This document shows, piece after piece, positions 27,258 through 36,107 of a stretch of DNA of 64,000 bases (its first letter is position 1; each line of letters begins with the position of its first letter). The DNA comes from Chamaesiphon sp. 336R_metabinner_41 (GTDB taxonomy: Bacteria > Cyanobacteriota > Cyanobacteriia > Cyanobacteriales > Chamaesiphonaceae), in the NCBI GenBank assembly GCA_025359915.1, contig JANYDE010000028.1:1-64000 (forward strand), in the 5' to 3' direction. Under the pieces are notes generated by a model, which saw only the letters and a program-made list of their open reading frames with translations, searched no databases and was not told the origin of the DNA. The translations under genes and the position numbers were made by a program.

Positions 27258-30200
27258 ATGACATCTACCCACACCAAAATCCACGATTTTTTTGCCAATC
27301 TCCTTCCTTTTGCGCAGTTATCGAAAGAGGAATTAGCAACCTTATCCGATCGATCTGAGTTTACTCGCTATCGGATGGGACAAACAGTTCTGATGCGAGA
27401 ACAGATGCCCGCTCAGGTAATTATCGTCTATTCGGGGCAAGTACGGCTACTGGCTTACAACCCCAAAACCCAGACACCAACGACACTGCAATTGCTGGAA
27501 AAAGGGGAAATCCTGGGCTGGGCAGGGATCGTCCGAGATCGGGCTTGTGAAACCGCCATTGCTTCGACAGAAGTAGTCTGTATCAATATTCCGGCTGATT
27601 ATTTTCTGGACTTGATCGATCGCACGCCGCAATTAGAAGCATTATTTTACTACGGTACGCCCTCGATCGAAGTTTACGATCTAGTCGCCCAACATCTCCA
27701 GTCGCGTCCAGATTGTGACGTGATCCTCAAATCTTTTGGAGCCGAAGATCTCCGCGAACTCGCCCTCAAACTCGCCCCTCAAACGACAATTCGCAATCTC
27801 GCTCCAGGTAAATTATTAATTTCCGAGCTAGATCCAGAGCGGAGTTGGTTGGTAAGTAGCGGTGAGATTGCCGAGCATCCCGTCGGTAATTGTATCAATC
27901 CCCAAGACTATCCCGCTAATGCGTTGCTAGATGTGAGCAAACCCAACTATGCGCGGTTGGTTGGTGTACCGTTGTTGGAAGTTTTTGATGCAACGACAGG
28001 GGAATTCACATTAGATCCCACCACTGGTTTAAGTGCATTTTCACCCACCAAATTAGGCATTCCCTATGCTCCAGATCGACCTGTAGCCGTCGAAGTCGTT
28101 GAAGATGACTCCAATACAAATAGAAGAGTTAAGTACCCGATCTTCAAGGGTAGAGGGCCATTAGAAGGAACGACAGCCTGCTTGAAGATGCTAGCAAAAT
28201 ATCTAAAAGTACCCTTCCGTCCTGATGTTGTCGGTCGGTTGCTAAAGAATCAAATGAGCAGTACGGGCAGTATTCCCTTACAATTGTGCGGGGCGATCGT
28301 CGAAATTCTTGGCATCAATGCTCAGATGGTCAAAATTCCCGCTTCCGCCATCGTGAAGTTGCAAGCTCCCTTATTAATCCCGTGGCAAGATAGTTTTGCG
28401 GTTGTCTATCAGATTACCCCACAAGAAATCACCGTGGGGATTCCTGAATCGGGAATTCGCAAGTTCAAACATGCGGCTTTTGCAGAGAATTGGGGTGATG
28501 TTGGCGAGGTATTATTACTCCAACGCAGTAATGCCGCACCCCAAGAAAAATTTGGGATTAAATGGTTTATCCCCGCAATCAAAAAGCATCGCCGCGTCCT
28601 CATCGAAGTTTTAGTTGCGTCTCTCTTCGTCCAGATTTTCGGACTAGCCAACCCCTTACTGACACAATTAATTATCGATAAAGTAATCGGTAATAACAGC
28701 GTCACTACTCTCAATACTTTTGGTACATTACTAATTATCCTCGCCGTTGTCGAAGGTGTCTTAACTGCACTGCGAACAAATCTATTTGTCGATACAACCA
28801 ATCGCATCGATCTCGCCCTCGGTTCGGAAATTATCGATCATCTATTCCGACTTCCACTCAAATATTACGAAAAGCGTCCCGTCGGTGAACTCGCCACTAG
28901 GATTAACGAACTCGAAAACATTCGCCAATTCCTCACTGGTACAGCTCTAACCGTTGTTCTCGATGCAATCTTCTCCTTCGTCTATATCGCGGTGATGATT
29001 GCCTATAGCTGGATGCTGACAATTATTGCGCTAGCCACACTACCAGCATTTATTCTCCTAACTTGGATTGTCTCACCGATCGTTCGTGGACAACTCCGCA
29101 CAAAGGCTGAACGCAACGCCGAATCTCAATCCTATCTCGTCGAAGTGATCGGCGGGATTCAAACCATCAAAGCTCAGAATATCGAACTTCGATCGCGTTG
29201 GCAATGGCAAACTAAATATGCGCGGTATGTGAGTGCTGGATTCAAAACTGCACTCACATCTACCACCGCTGGCTCAATTAGTGGCTTCCTCAACAAACTA
29301 TCCGGTTTGCTCCTACTTTGGGTAGGTACCTACCTAGTATTAGACAAACAACTAACCCTCGGTGAATTGATTGCCTTCCGCATTATTGCTGGTTATACTA
29401 CCCAACCATTACTCCGGCTGGTACAATTATGGCAAAACTTCCAGGAAACTGCACTATCCCTCGAACGCTTGAGTGATATCCTCGATACCCCTCAAGAAGT
29501 AGATGAAGATAATATCAATAACATCACCATGCCCCTAATCGAGGGACATGTCAAAATCGAAAACCTCACTTTTAGTTTTCCAGGTACTACCGTCAATCAA
29601 CTAAATAATATCAACGCCGAATTTCAACCTGGACAATTTGTCGGGATTGTCGGCTTGAGCGGTTCCGGTAAAAGTACCTTGATGAAATTGATTCCACGTC
29701 TGTATGAAATCAACGCCGGACGCATTGTCATCGATAAGTATGATATTACCAAAACCGAACTTTATTCCTATCGCCAACAAATCGGGATGGTATTGCAAGA
29801 TACCCTCCTATTTAGTGGCACAATTCAGGAAAATATCGCCCTGACTAATCCCGATGCAACATCCGAAGATATCATCGCTGCTGCTAAAGTTGCCGCTGCT
29901 CATGACTTCATTATGGAGTTACCAAATGGGTACAATAGTAAAGTAGGCGAGCGCGGTTCTGCACTCTCTGGCGGTCAACGCCAACGGATTGCGATAGCGC
30001 GGACAGTGCTCCAGAAGCCCCGAATGCTCATCTTGGATGAGGCAACTAGTGCTCTCGACTACGATAGCGAACGCCAAGTTTGTCTCAATTTGGCAGCAAC
30101 TTTCAAACAACAAACCGTCTTCTTTATTACCCACCGATTGAGCACGATTAAAACTGCTGATATCATCGTCATGATGGACAAAGGATCGATCGTCGAAACA

Positions 30201-30275
30201 GGGACACATACTGAATTAATGGCATTGAAAGGTCGTTATTACTGTCTGTATCAGCAACAAGAATCGGAAGTATAG
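27258..30275 (+). CDS. Type I secretion ABC exporter (cNMP-binding + C39-like + ABC)
   Basis: The 1005-residue protein starts with a cyclic-nucleotide-binding-type domain (about 12-130). A C39-like domain lies at about 290-430. There the usual DCGxAC motif reads EGTTAC and the catalytic His region reads QDSFAVVY, so the peptidase residues appear lost, as in HlyB-type C39-like domains. Six membrane helices follow (about 445-720), then an ATPase with Walker A GLSGSGKST near 795, signature LSGGQRQR and Walker B MLILDEATSALD. It resembles cyanobacterial HlyB-like exporters of the sll1180 type. It probably forms a complex with HlyD (next gene) and an outer-membrane TolC-like protein encoded elsewhere. 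Confidence 0.9.
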   Translation: MTSTHTKIHDFFANLLPFAQLSKEELATLSDRSEFTRYRMGQTVLMREQMPAQVIIVYSGQVRLLAYNPKTQTPTTLQLLEKGEILGWAGIVRDRACETAIASTEVVCINIPADYFLDLIDRTPQLEALFYYGTPSIEVYDLVAQHLQSRPDCDVILKSFGAEDLRELALKLAPQTTIRNLAPGKLLISELDPERSWLVSSGEIAEHPVGNCINPQDYPANALLDVSKPNYARLVGVPLLEVFDATTGEFTLDPTTGLSAFSPTKLGIPYAPDRPVAVEVVEDDSNTNRRVKYPIFKGRGPLEGTTACLKMLAKYLKVPFRPDVVGRLLKNQMSSTGSIPLQLCGAIVEILGINAQMVKIPASAIVKLQAPLLIPWQDSFAVVYQITPQEITVGIPESGIRKFKHAAFAENWGDVGEVLLLQRSNAAPQEKFGIKWFIPAIKKHRRVLIEVLVASLFVQIFGLANPLLTQLIIDKVIGNNSVTTLNTFGTLLIILAVVEGVLTALRTNLFVDTTNRIDLALGSEIIDHLFRLPLKYYEKRPVGELATRINELENIRQFLTGTALTVVLDAIFSFVYIAVMIAYSWMLTIIALATLPAFILLTWIVSPIVRGQLRTKAERNAESQSYLVEVIGGIQTIKAQNIELRSRWQWQTKYARYVSAGFKTALTSTTAGSISGFLNKLSGLLLLWVGTYLVLDKQLTLGELIAFRIIAGYTTQPLLRLVQLWQNFQETALSLERLSDILDTPQEVDEDNINNITMPLIEGHVKIENLTFSFPGTTVNQLNNINAEFQPGQFVGIVGLSGSGKSTLMKLIPRLYEINAGRIVIDKYDITKTELYSYRQQIGMVLQDTLLFSGTIQENIALTNPDATSEDIIAAAKVAAAHDFIMELPNGYNSKVGERGSALSGGQRQRIAIARTVLQKPRMLILDEATSALDYDSERQVCLNLAATFKQQTVFFITHRLSTIKTADIIVMMDKGSIVETGTHTELMALKGRYYCLYQQQESEV

Positions 30276-30282
30276 GGGATAG

Positions 30283-30379
30283 GGAATAGTGAATAGTGAA
30301 TAGGGAATAGTAATTAAGCTCTTCCCCGTCACCCCATCACCCCATCCCCCCATCCCCCCATCCCCCATCCCTCCTCCCT
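30283..30379. repeat. GAATAGT heptamers and C-rich tract before the HlyD start
   Basis: About four GAATAGT-type heptamers (30283-30310) are followed by a C-rich, purine-poor run of CCCCATC-like units (30320-30379) ending directly at the start codon of the next gene. Confidence 0.85.
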
Positions 30380-32179
30380 ATGAATACCCCAAACCAACAA
30401 CCAAATTCCCCTCAAAAAGATCCTAGTAAAATTGCCAAACGGAAGATCGAACCTGGAACAGTCCGCCAAATCGAACAGCCCAAAATCGAGACATTCCAAT
30501 CCGAAGAATTTGAGCAGTCAGTCGTCTTTCAGCAGTCCCGTAGCTGGTCGCGAGGGATTGTTTGGACGATCATGGGTATTACTAGCGGTTTAGCCGTTTG
30601 GGCGTGTTTTGCCCCGCTAGAAGAGGCTGTCACCGTCCAAGGCAAACTCGAACCGATCGATAAAGTCAAAGACGTTCAGGTACCGCTCGCGGGAGTTGTC
30701 AAGCAGGTATTGATCAAAGATGGGGATAAAGTCATCGCAGGTCAAAAATTATTGACATTGGAATCTACCGTTTCCCAGTCCACCCTCGCCTCCCTCCAAA
30801 AAAATCTCGACTCCCTCACCGCAGAAACCCGCTTCTATCACAGCTTGCTCAGTCAAGGTATCGGCACAATTACCCCTCAAGCACTAGCACAGCTCAATGT
30901 CCGTCCCGAAATCCTCGCTCTCACCACTAGTCGCACTTCCATCCTCGCTGAGAACCAACTCTATCGCACCGAACTTAATGGAACTAGCAATGCTAGCCTC
31001 AGCCCCGAACAACGCCAACGCCTCCAATCTAGCCGTGCCGAACTAGCTTCTAGAGTCAGTTCTGGTCAACTAGAAATCGGTCAAGTTGACAATCAAATGC
31101 GGGAAAATCGCGGCAAACGGGTGGGAATGAGCGAACTGCTCACTGACAGTCAAGCTGTCATCACCAATATCAACGCCAAAGCCACCGCCAGAAGGTCACA
31201 AATCGCCGCTCAAATAGCTGAAAATCGAACCAACCGTGAATCATCTCAAAGCTTGCTGATCAGCAATCAAGCAATTCTCGCTAGCTTAAGACCTGCTGGC
31301 GCGGCGGGCGCACTCTCACGCAACCAAGTCCTCAAACAAGAGCAAGAGGTTACAGCTCGTCGGAGTGAAGTAGCGCAACTTGATGACCGATATAATAAAT
31401 TACAGCAAGATGGACAAGAATTAGTTGCCAATTCTCGGTTAGAAATCCAGAATCAAGAACAACAAATCAAAAAAAATCAGCAGGAAATTGCTCAACTCGA
31501 TCGAGAATACAATCGCCTGACAATGGCAACCAATCAAAGTCGCGAAAAGCTAAAAAATAGCGTCGCGGTATCCAGCAAAGATTTACTAGCTAAAATTTCT
31601 AATAACGATCGCCAAATCGCCGAGATTGATGGACAACTCAATAAGATGATCGTTGAGATCGATCGCAAGATTGCCGATATCAATAGTCAAATCAGTCAGG
31701 CAAAGATGAATCTCAAATATCAGGATATCGTCGCACCTGTAGGTGGGACAATATTTGAACTCAAAGCCGGAACACCTGGATTTGTAGCCACTTCCAGCGA
31801 ACCAGTTTTGAAAATTGTGCCTAATGATAACTTAAATGCGAAAGTATTTATTAGCAATAAAGATATTGGTTTTGTCAAACCTGGAATGACTGTCGATGTC
31901 CGCATCGATTCTTTCCCATTTAGTGAATTTGGCGATGTCAAAGGCAAAATTGTTTCGATCGGTTCTGATGCATTACCAGCAGATCAAACTCACCAATACG
32001 AACGTTTTCCAGCCGTAATTCAACTGGCAAAACAGAACATAGTCATCAAAGGTAAACCAATTACTCTCCAATCAGGGATGTCTCTCAGTGCCAATGTCAA
32101 AACACGCGATCGTACTGTCATGAGTATCTTTACTGATTTGGTCTACAAGCAAGGCGATTCACTCAAAACCATCCGCTAA
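30380..32179 (+). CDS. HlyD-family membrane fusion protein
   Basis: This is the periplasmic adaptor of the type I exporter. The 599-residue protein has an N-terminal cytoplasmic tail, a membrane helix near 52-75 (GIVWTIMGITSGLAVWACFA) and a lipoyl-like half near 85-115. A very long coiled-coil region (about 120-430, rich in Gln, Arg and Glu) follows, with the second lipoyl half near 450 (DIVAPVGGTIFELKAG). The C-terminal beta domain ends the protein. It lies 104 nt after the ABC gene, so the two probably form one operon. A strong hairpin terminator follows. No ribosome-binding site is visible in the C-rich leader. Confidence 0.92.
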   Translation: MNTPNQQPNSPQKDPSKIAKRKIEPGTVRQIEQPKIETFQSEEFEQSVVFQQSRSWSRGIVWTIMGITSGLAVWACFAPLEEAVTVQGKLEPIDKVKDVQVPLAGVVKQVLIKDGDKVIAGQKLLTLESTVSQSTLASLQKNLDSLTAETRFYHSLLSQGIGTITPQALAQLNVRPEILALTTSRTSILAENQLYRTELNGTSNASLSPEQRQRLQSSRAELASRVSSGQLEIGQVDNQMRENRGKRVGMSELLTDSQAVITNINAKATARRSQIAAQIAENRTNRESSQSLLISNQAILASLRPAGAAGALSRNQVLKQEQEVTARRSEVAQLDDRYNKLQQDGQELVANSRLEIQNQEQQIKKNQQEIAQLDREYNRLTMATNQSREKLKNSVAVSSKDLLAKISNNDRQIAEIDGQLNKMIVEIDRKIADINSQISQAKMNLKYQDIVAPVGGTIFELKAGTPGFVATSSEPVLKIVPNDNLNAKVFISNKDIGFVKPGMTVDVRIDSFPFSEFGDVKGKIVSIGSDALPADQTHQYERFPAVIQLAKQNIVIKGKPITLQSGMSLSANVKTRDRTVMSIFTDLVYKQGDSLKTIR

Positions 32180-32193
32180 CCACCATTACTGCA

Positions 32194-32227
32194 AGAAACC
32201 CGACTTCTTTCCAGAAGTCGGGTTTCT
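32194..32227 (+). terminator. Terminator hairpin after HlyD
   Basis: Perfect 15-bp stem AGAAACCCGACTTCT with a 4-nt loop, 15 nt after the HlyD stop. Shares its core with the hairpin at 10511-10542. Confidence 0.85.
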
Positions 32228-32257
32228 GTCTTCACAAGTCAATCTTGAATTCGATCC

Positions 32258-32367
32258 TTTCAATTCCTGAAAGGGTTTGATGTCGATTTCGATGGTAGTG
32301 GTTATAAAGTAAATGATATTATATTATTTGTTTCAATCCCTGAAAGGGTTTGATGTCGATTTCGATG
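32258..32367 (-). CRISPR. Two-repeat CRISPR remnant without cas genes
   Basis: Two 37-bp repeats (32258-32294 and 32331-32367) differ at one base and flank a 36-bp spacer. Read on the minus strand the repeat ends GGGATTGAAA, the form usual for cyanobacterial crRNA handles. On that strand the degenerate copy is the last repeat, consistent with the leader-distal position. No cas genes or leader are recognisable here. Confidence 0.75.
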
Positions 32368-32670
32368 CGGGATGCCACGAATGTTGGTATATATGGTTTT
32401 CAATGTGCGGATGCGCGGATGAGTCGATTATAACACTCAAATGAACTATCGTCAAAAACAGCACCTGTAAATATCGCCCAAAACCTTTTCCCCTCAAGGC
32501 TTTCAGCACTTGCGCGGATGAATATTTTCAATAAATCCTTCAAACCCATGCTAGCTAAATCATCCAGCCACTTTTTTCACATTGGTGTTTCCAACACCTA
32601 CCCATCCGCGCACAGATGGAAAAAAAGAGAAGGGGAAATTATACCTCTTCTCTTCAAATAAATTTATAGA

Positions 32671-32697
32671 GTGCGTTATCCCGTAAGAGTAACGCAC
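32671..32697 (-). terminator. Hairpin after rbcS
   Basis: An 8-bp stem GTGCGTTA / TAACGCAC lies just beyond the rbcS stop. A second hairpin (AGAGAAGGGG / CCTCTTCTCT, near 32630-32657) lies further downstream on that strand. Confidence 0.6.
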
Positions 32698-32708
32698 CCC
32701 AAACCAAT

Positions 32709-33029
32709 CTATGGTTTGTGAACGATGAAGCTCAATACTTGGCACTGTTTGATGTTGTCAAAACCAACAACACGGACGAAACAATGACCGTACTCACTAC
32801 GACAAGCGCGAACTTCGTTCAGAATTTCGGTAGTAGTAGTAGCGTTAAATAAAGGTAACTTCCAGAGAGTCCAGAAATGCTGAGTAGGCTCGGATTCTTG
32901 GCTGAATTCAACACCAGGAATATAACCTTGGTCGAGCATGTACTGAAGCTGCTTGCTGATTTGAGCATCGCTCAAAGGAGGTAAGTAGGAAAAAGTCTCA
33001 AAGCGACGGGCGTAAGATAAAGTTTGCAT
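32709..33029 (-). CDS. rbcS: RuBisCO small subunit
   Basis: The small subunit of form IB ribulose-1,5-bisphosphate carboxylase, in carboxysomes. ATG 33029 ([20 protein letters not shown]) gives 106 residues; an upstream in-frame start would add 13 unusual residues. Markers are the [15 protein letters not shown] helix, [38 protein letters not shown] and the final [11 protein letters not shown]. The gene is third in the rbcL-rbcX-rbcS order typical of beta-cyanobacteria. Confidence 0.96.
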   Translation of the reverse strand: MQTLSYARRFETFSYLPPLSDAQISKQLQYMLDQGYIPGVEFSQESEPTQHFWTLWKLPLFNATTTTEILNEVRACRSEYGHCFVRVVGFDNIKQCQVLSFIVHKP

Positions 33030-33068
33030 TTCTCTACGGCTAAATATAGTTGAGATGAGGGTGTCCAA

Positions 33069-33440
33069 TTACTCAGACGGTGGGTGGTTTGGTTCGGTAA
33101 TGGATAGTTGCGATAGCCGCTCTAGTTGTTGCTTGCGATGTTGACTATTTTTAAGTTTAATCTCGTGAAACACCATTTCCGGCAAATCATCCATGATGTT
33201 TTCGATTAGATACTCCCTTACCGTCATAATTCGGAAGGCTAACTCCTGGTTTTCGCCCAGGAGCGCGAGTAAATAAACTTCGCCATCTTGAAGGATAGCT
33301 CGACCGGAGAAACTGCGTAACCACAGTGCCAGGGTTGGATTTGTTTCAGTCAACTGCTCCAAAACAGCCTGCACCGCTTGATAAGTCAAGTAGCTAGAGA
33401 TTACTTTCGTGGTAGCTTTGGCAACTTTTTTACAATCCAT
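33069..33440 (-). CDS. rbcX: RuBisCO assembly chaperone RbcX
   Basis: RbcX is a homodimeric helical chaperone that holds the RbcL C-terminal tail during assembly of the form I octamer. The 123-residue protein begins MDCKKVAKATTKVISSYLTYQAV, written in two runs: MDCKKVAKATTKV and ISSYLTYQAV. It has the conserved helical segments LRSFSGRAILQDGEVYL and RIMTVREYLIENIM. It lies between rbcL and rbcS on the minus strand. A heptamer tract fills the rbcL-rbcX spacer, as is known in other cyanobacteria. Confidence 0.95.
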   Translation of the reverse strand: MDCKKVAKATTKVISSYLTYQAVQAVLEQLTETNPTLALWLRSFSGRAILQDGEVYLLALLGENQELAFRIMTVREYLIENIMDDLPEMVFHEIKLKNSQHRKQQLERLSQLSITEPNHPPSE

Positions 33441-33489
33441 TACCGTAAATAGTGAAGATATTAGTAGAGACTAGTTGATAGTATTTATA

Positions 33490-33524
33490 ACTATCAACTA
33501 TCAACTATCAACTATCAACTATTA
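33490..33524. repeat. CTATCAA heptamers in the rbcL-rbcX spacer
   Basis: About five copies of CTATCAA fill the gap between the rbcL and rbcX genes. Such STRR sequences are known in this spacer in cyanobacteria. Confidence 0.9.
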
Positions 33525-34952
33525 CAGAGTATCCATTGCTTCAAATTCAAACTTGATCTCTTTCCAGAGTTCGAGTGCAACAGCTAGCTCAGGAGACCAT
33601 TTACCAGCTTCACGGAGGACATCGCCACCTTCACGCATGAGGTTACGACCTTCGTTCCGAGCTTGAATACAAGCTTCGAGTGCGACACGGTTTGCCATTG
33701 CACCAGGAGCGTTACCCCATGGGTGACCAGCAGTACCACCACCAAATTGGAGGCAGGAGTCATCGCCGAAGATTTCGACCAACGCAGGCATGTGCCAAAC
33801 GTGGATACCACCAGAAGCAACTGGCATTACACCAGGCATGGAAGCCCAATCTTGGGTGAAGAAAATACCGCGTGAGCGATCTTCTTCGATGTAGTTTTCA
33901 CGCATTAGGTCAACAAAACCCATGGTGATGCCTTTTTCGCCTTCGAGTTTACCTACAACGGTACCGGAGTGAAGGTGATCTCCACCGGACATCCGCAAGC
34001 ATTTCGCTAGAACGCGGAAGTGAATACCATGATTTTTTTGACGATCGATTACTGCGTGCATTGCGCGGTGAATGTGCAGTAGGATCCCGTTAGCTTGACA
34101 CCACTTCGACAAGGAAGTGTTGGCGGTGAAACCACCAGTCAAGAAATCGTGCATGATGATTGGAGTGCCGATTTCTTTAGCGAATTCAGCGCGTTCCATC
34201 ATTTGCTCGTTGGTAGGCGCAGTCACGTTGAGGTAGTGACCTTTGATTTCGCCTGTTTCTGCTTGAGCTTTTTCGATTGCTTCTTGAACGAACAAGAACC
34301 GATCTCTCCAACGCATAAACGGTTGAGAGTTGATGTTCTCATCGTCTTTGGTTAAATCTAGACCACCACGGAGAACTTCGTAAACCGCACGACCGTAGTT
34401 TTTAGCAGATAGACCGAGTTTAGGTTTGATCGTACAACCTAACAACGGACGACCATATTTGTTTAATTTATCGCGCTCAACGGTGATACCGTGAGGAGGA
34501 CCTTGGAAGGTCTTGAGGTAAGCAACAGGAACACGTAAGTCTTCTAGACGTAATGCTCGTAGGGCTTTAAAACCAAATACGTTACCTACTAATGAGGTAA
34601 GCATGTTGGTGACGGAACCTTCTTCAAATAAATCTAAAGGATAGGCAATAAAGCAAAAATATTGATTATCTTCACCTTGTACTGGCTCGATGTGGTAACA
34701 ACGACCTTTGTACCGATCTAGGTCGGTGAGCAAGTCAGTCCAAACAGTTGTCCAGGTACCTGTGGAAGACTCAGCGGCTACAGCAGCACCAGCTTCTTCT
34801 GCGGGAACTCCAGGTTGTGGAGTCATGCGGAAAGCCGCTAGTAAATCTGTATCTTTTGGTGTATAGTCTGGCGTGTAATAAGTTAAACGATAGTCTTGTA
34901 CACCAGCCTTGTACCCAGTTTTTGCCTGAGTTTGAGTTTGCGCGTAAGCCAT
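33522..34952 (-). CDS. rbcL: RuBisCO large subunit
   Basis: The catalytic subunit of form IB RuBisCO, which carboxylates ribulose-1,5-bisphosphate. ATG 34952 ([20 protein letters not shown]) gives 476 residues, with TTAGGAAA upstream as a ribosome-binding site. A longer in-frame start at 34997 is rejected. Markers are [21 protein letters not shown] (in two parts), the carbamylated Lys in [12 protein letters not shown], the mobile loop GKLEGEKG and the [11 protein letters not shown] segment. It leads the operon with rbcX and rbcS. Confidence 0.98.
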   Translation of the reverse strand: MAYAQTQTQAKTGYKAGVQDYRLTYYTPDYTPKDTDLLAAFRMTPQPGVPAEEAGAAVAAESSTGTWTTVWTDLLTDLDRYKGRCYHIEPVQGEDNQYFCFIAYPLDLFEEGSVTNMLTSLVGNVFGFKALRALRLEDLRVPVAYLKTFQGPPHGITVERDKLNKYGRPLLGCTIKPKLGLSAKNYGRAVYEVLRGGLDLTKDDENINSQPFMRWRDRFLFVQEAIEKAQAETGEIKGHYLNVTAPTNEQMMERAEFAKEIGTPIIMHDFLTGGFTANTSLSKWCQANGILLHIHRAMHAVIDRQKNHGIHFRVLAKCLRMSGGDHLHSGTVVGKLEGEKGITMGFVDLMRENYIEEDRSRGIFFTQDWASMPGVMPVASGGIHVWHMPALVEIFGDDSCLQFGGGTAGHPWGNAPGAMANRVALEACIQARNEGRNLMREGGDVLREAGKWSPELAVALELWKEIKFEFEAMDTL

Positions 34953-35338
34953 AAATTTCCTAACCTTCAGGAACCAGTTGACGTTTCTTGTTATCAATCA
35001 CTATATCAGTAAGTGTATAAGTTTTAGTTCCGATCTTTTGACGATCGTGATAAGACTAGTTAATATATGTGTCATAAGTCGGGATCTATACAACCGTAAC
35101 GGTTATGTGACGACTCTGTAATGAAAAAAATGGCGGCTAGACAAGCTGTCTAACCACCATTTTTTTTGATATTTCGTTTTTACTACCGCTTGCTTAAAAG
35201 TCGGCTGGATTTCGTTGTCGATGGGCTTACCCCCTCAACCCCCCTTAAAAAGGCAGGGCTGATCTATTGGGTAGAGAAAAATCTGAAACCCACCTGTAGT
35301 TGGGTTGAACGAATGTGAAACCCAACATCTGCACTAAC
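34953..35338. other. rbcL upstream region
   Basis: No gene is seen in this 386-nt gap between infC and rbcL. It contains the rbcL leader with a TTAGGAAA ribosome-binding site and the hairpin at 35124-35167. The rest is A/T-rich and probably holds the rbcL promoter. Confidence 0.55.
35124..35167 (-). terminator. Bidirectional hairpin between infC and rbcL
   Basis: A long, nearly perfect stem (AAAAATGGCGGCTAGACA against TGTCTAACCACCATTTTT) with runs of A before and T after. It could terminate infC before rbcL. Confidence 0.75.
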
Positions 35339-35881
35339 TTACACTTTCTTGGGGGAAAGTAGCATCATCATGTTCCGTCCTTCTTTTTTGGGGAACTGCT
35401 GAACCTCAGCGATTTCCTGGAGATCGTTTGCCATGCGGCGGAGGACTTTTTCGGCGAGATCGCTATGTTGGATCTCACGTCCACGGAAGGTAATGGTAGC
35501 TTTTACTTTGTCACCGGATTTGATAAATCGATCGGCTTGACTAACCCGTACTTGGTAGTCATGTTCCTCGATCGTGTACCGCATTTTGACTTCTTTGACT
35601 TCAGCGGTATGCTGTTTCTTCTTCGCTTCGCGAGCTTTCTTTTCTAGTTCAAATTTATATTTCCCGTAGTCCATAATTCGGCACACGGGTGGGTCGGCTT
35701 TGTCGCTAACCAGGACTAAATCTAATCCGTTCTCATCGGCAATTCCTTGCGCTTCTTGGGGGGTGAGAATACCTAGTTGTTCGCCATCGGTACCGATGAC
35801 CCGAATTTGGGGAAACCGAATCCGTTCGTTGATTTGAGGAAGATCGCGGGTGCGTCTTTTTTCGATGATGGGTGATTTAAT
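35339..35881 (-). CDS. infC: Translation initiation factor IF-3 with non-AUG start
   Basis: IF-3 binds the 30S subunit and checks initiator tRNA and start codons. The first in-frame ATG (35686) would give only 115 residues. The frame stays open upstream and encodes the whole N-terminal domain ([20 protein letters not shown], then [18 protein letters not shown], then [19 protein letters not shown]). No ATG, GTG or TTG occurs between the upstream in-frame stop and that domain. ATT codons at 35881 and 35926 are the candidate starts; 35881 gives 180 residues, the usual IF-3 size. AUU starts are known for infC in other bacteria, where they serve autoregulation. The C-terminal segment ends [16 protein letters not shown]. 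Confidence 0.85.
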   Translation of the reverse strand: MKSPIIEKRRTRDLPQINERIRFPQIRVIGTDGEQLGILTPQEAQGIADENGLDLVLVSDKADPPVCRIMDYGKYKFELEKKAREAKKKQHTAEVKEVKMRYTIEEHDYQVRVSQADRFIKSGDKVKATITFRGREIQHSDLAEKVLRRMANDLQEIAEVQQFPKKEGRNMMMLLSPKKV

Positions 35882-36107
35882 AGCTATGGGAGTTTCTGGG
35901 GGGTAAGTGGTCGGGTTATCCTCAATTACAGCTAGCTGTAAATTCGGTTTAAACTAAGTTAATTAACATTATTCAGTTTGATATTACTATTTTACCCAAA
36001 TTGTGAGGAACGAACGCAAAAGTTTAATATTTTTTAAGCTTAATGTGACCGTTTTGGGGTGATGGCTATTCTACATACTACGCCAACGAGACAAGATTTA
36101 AACGTAT

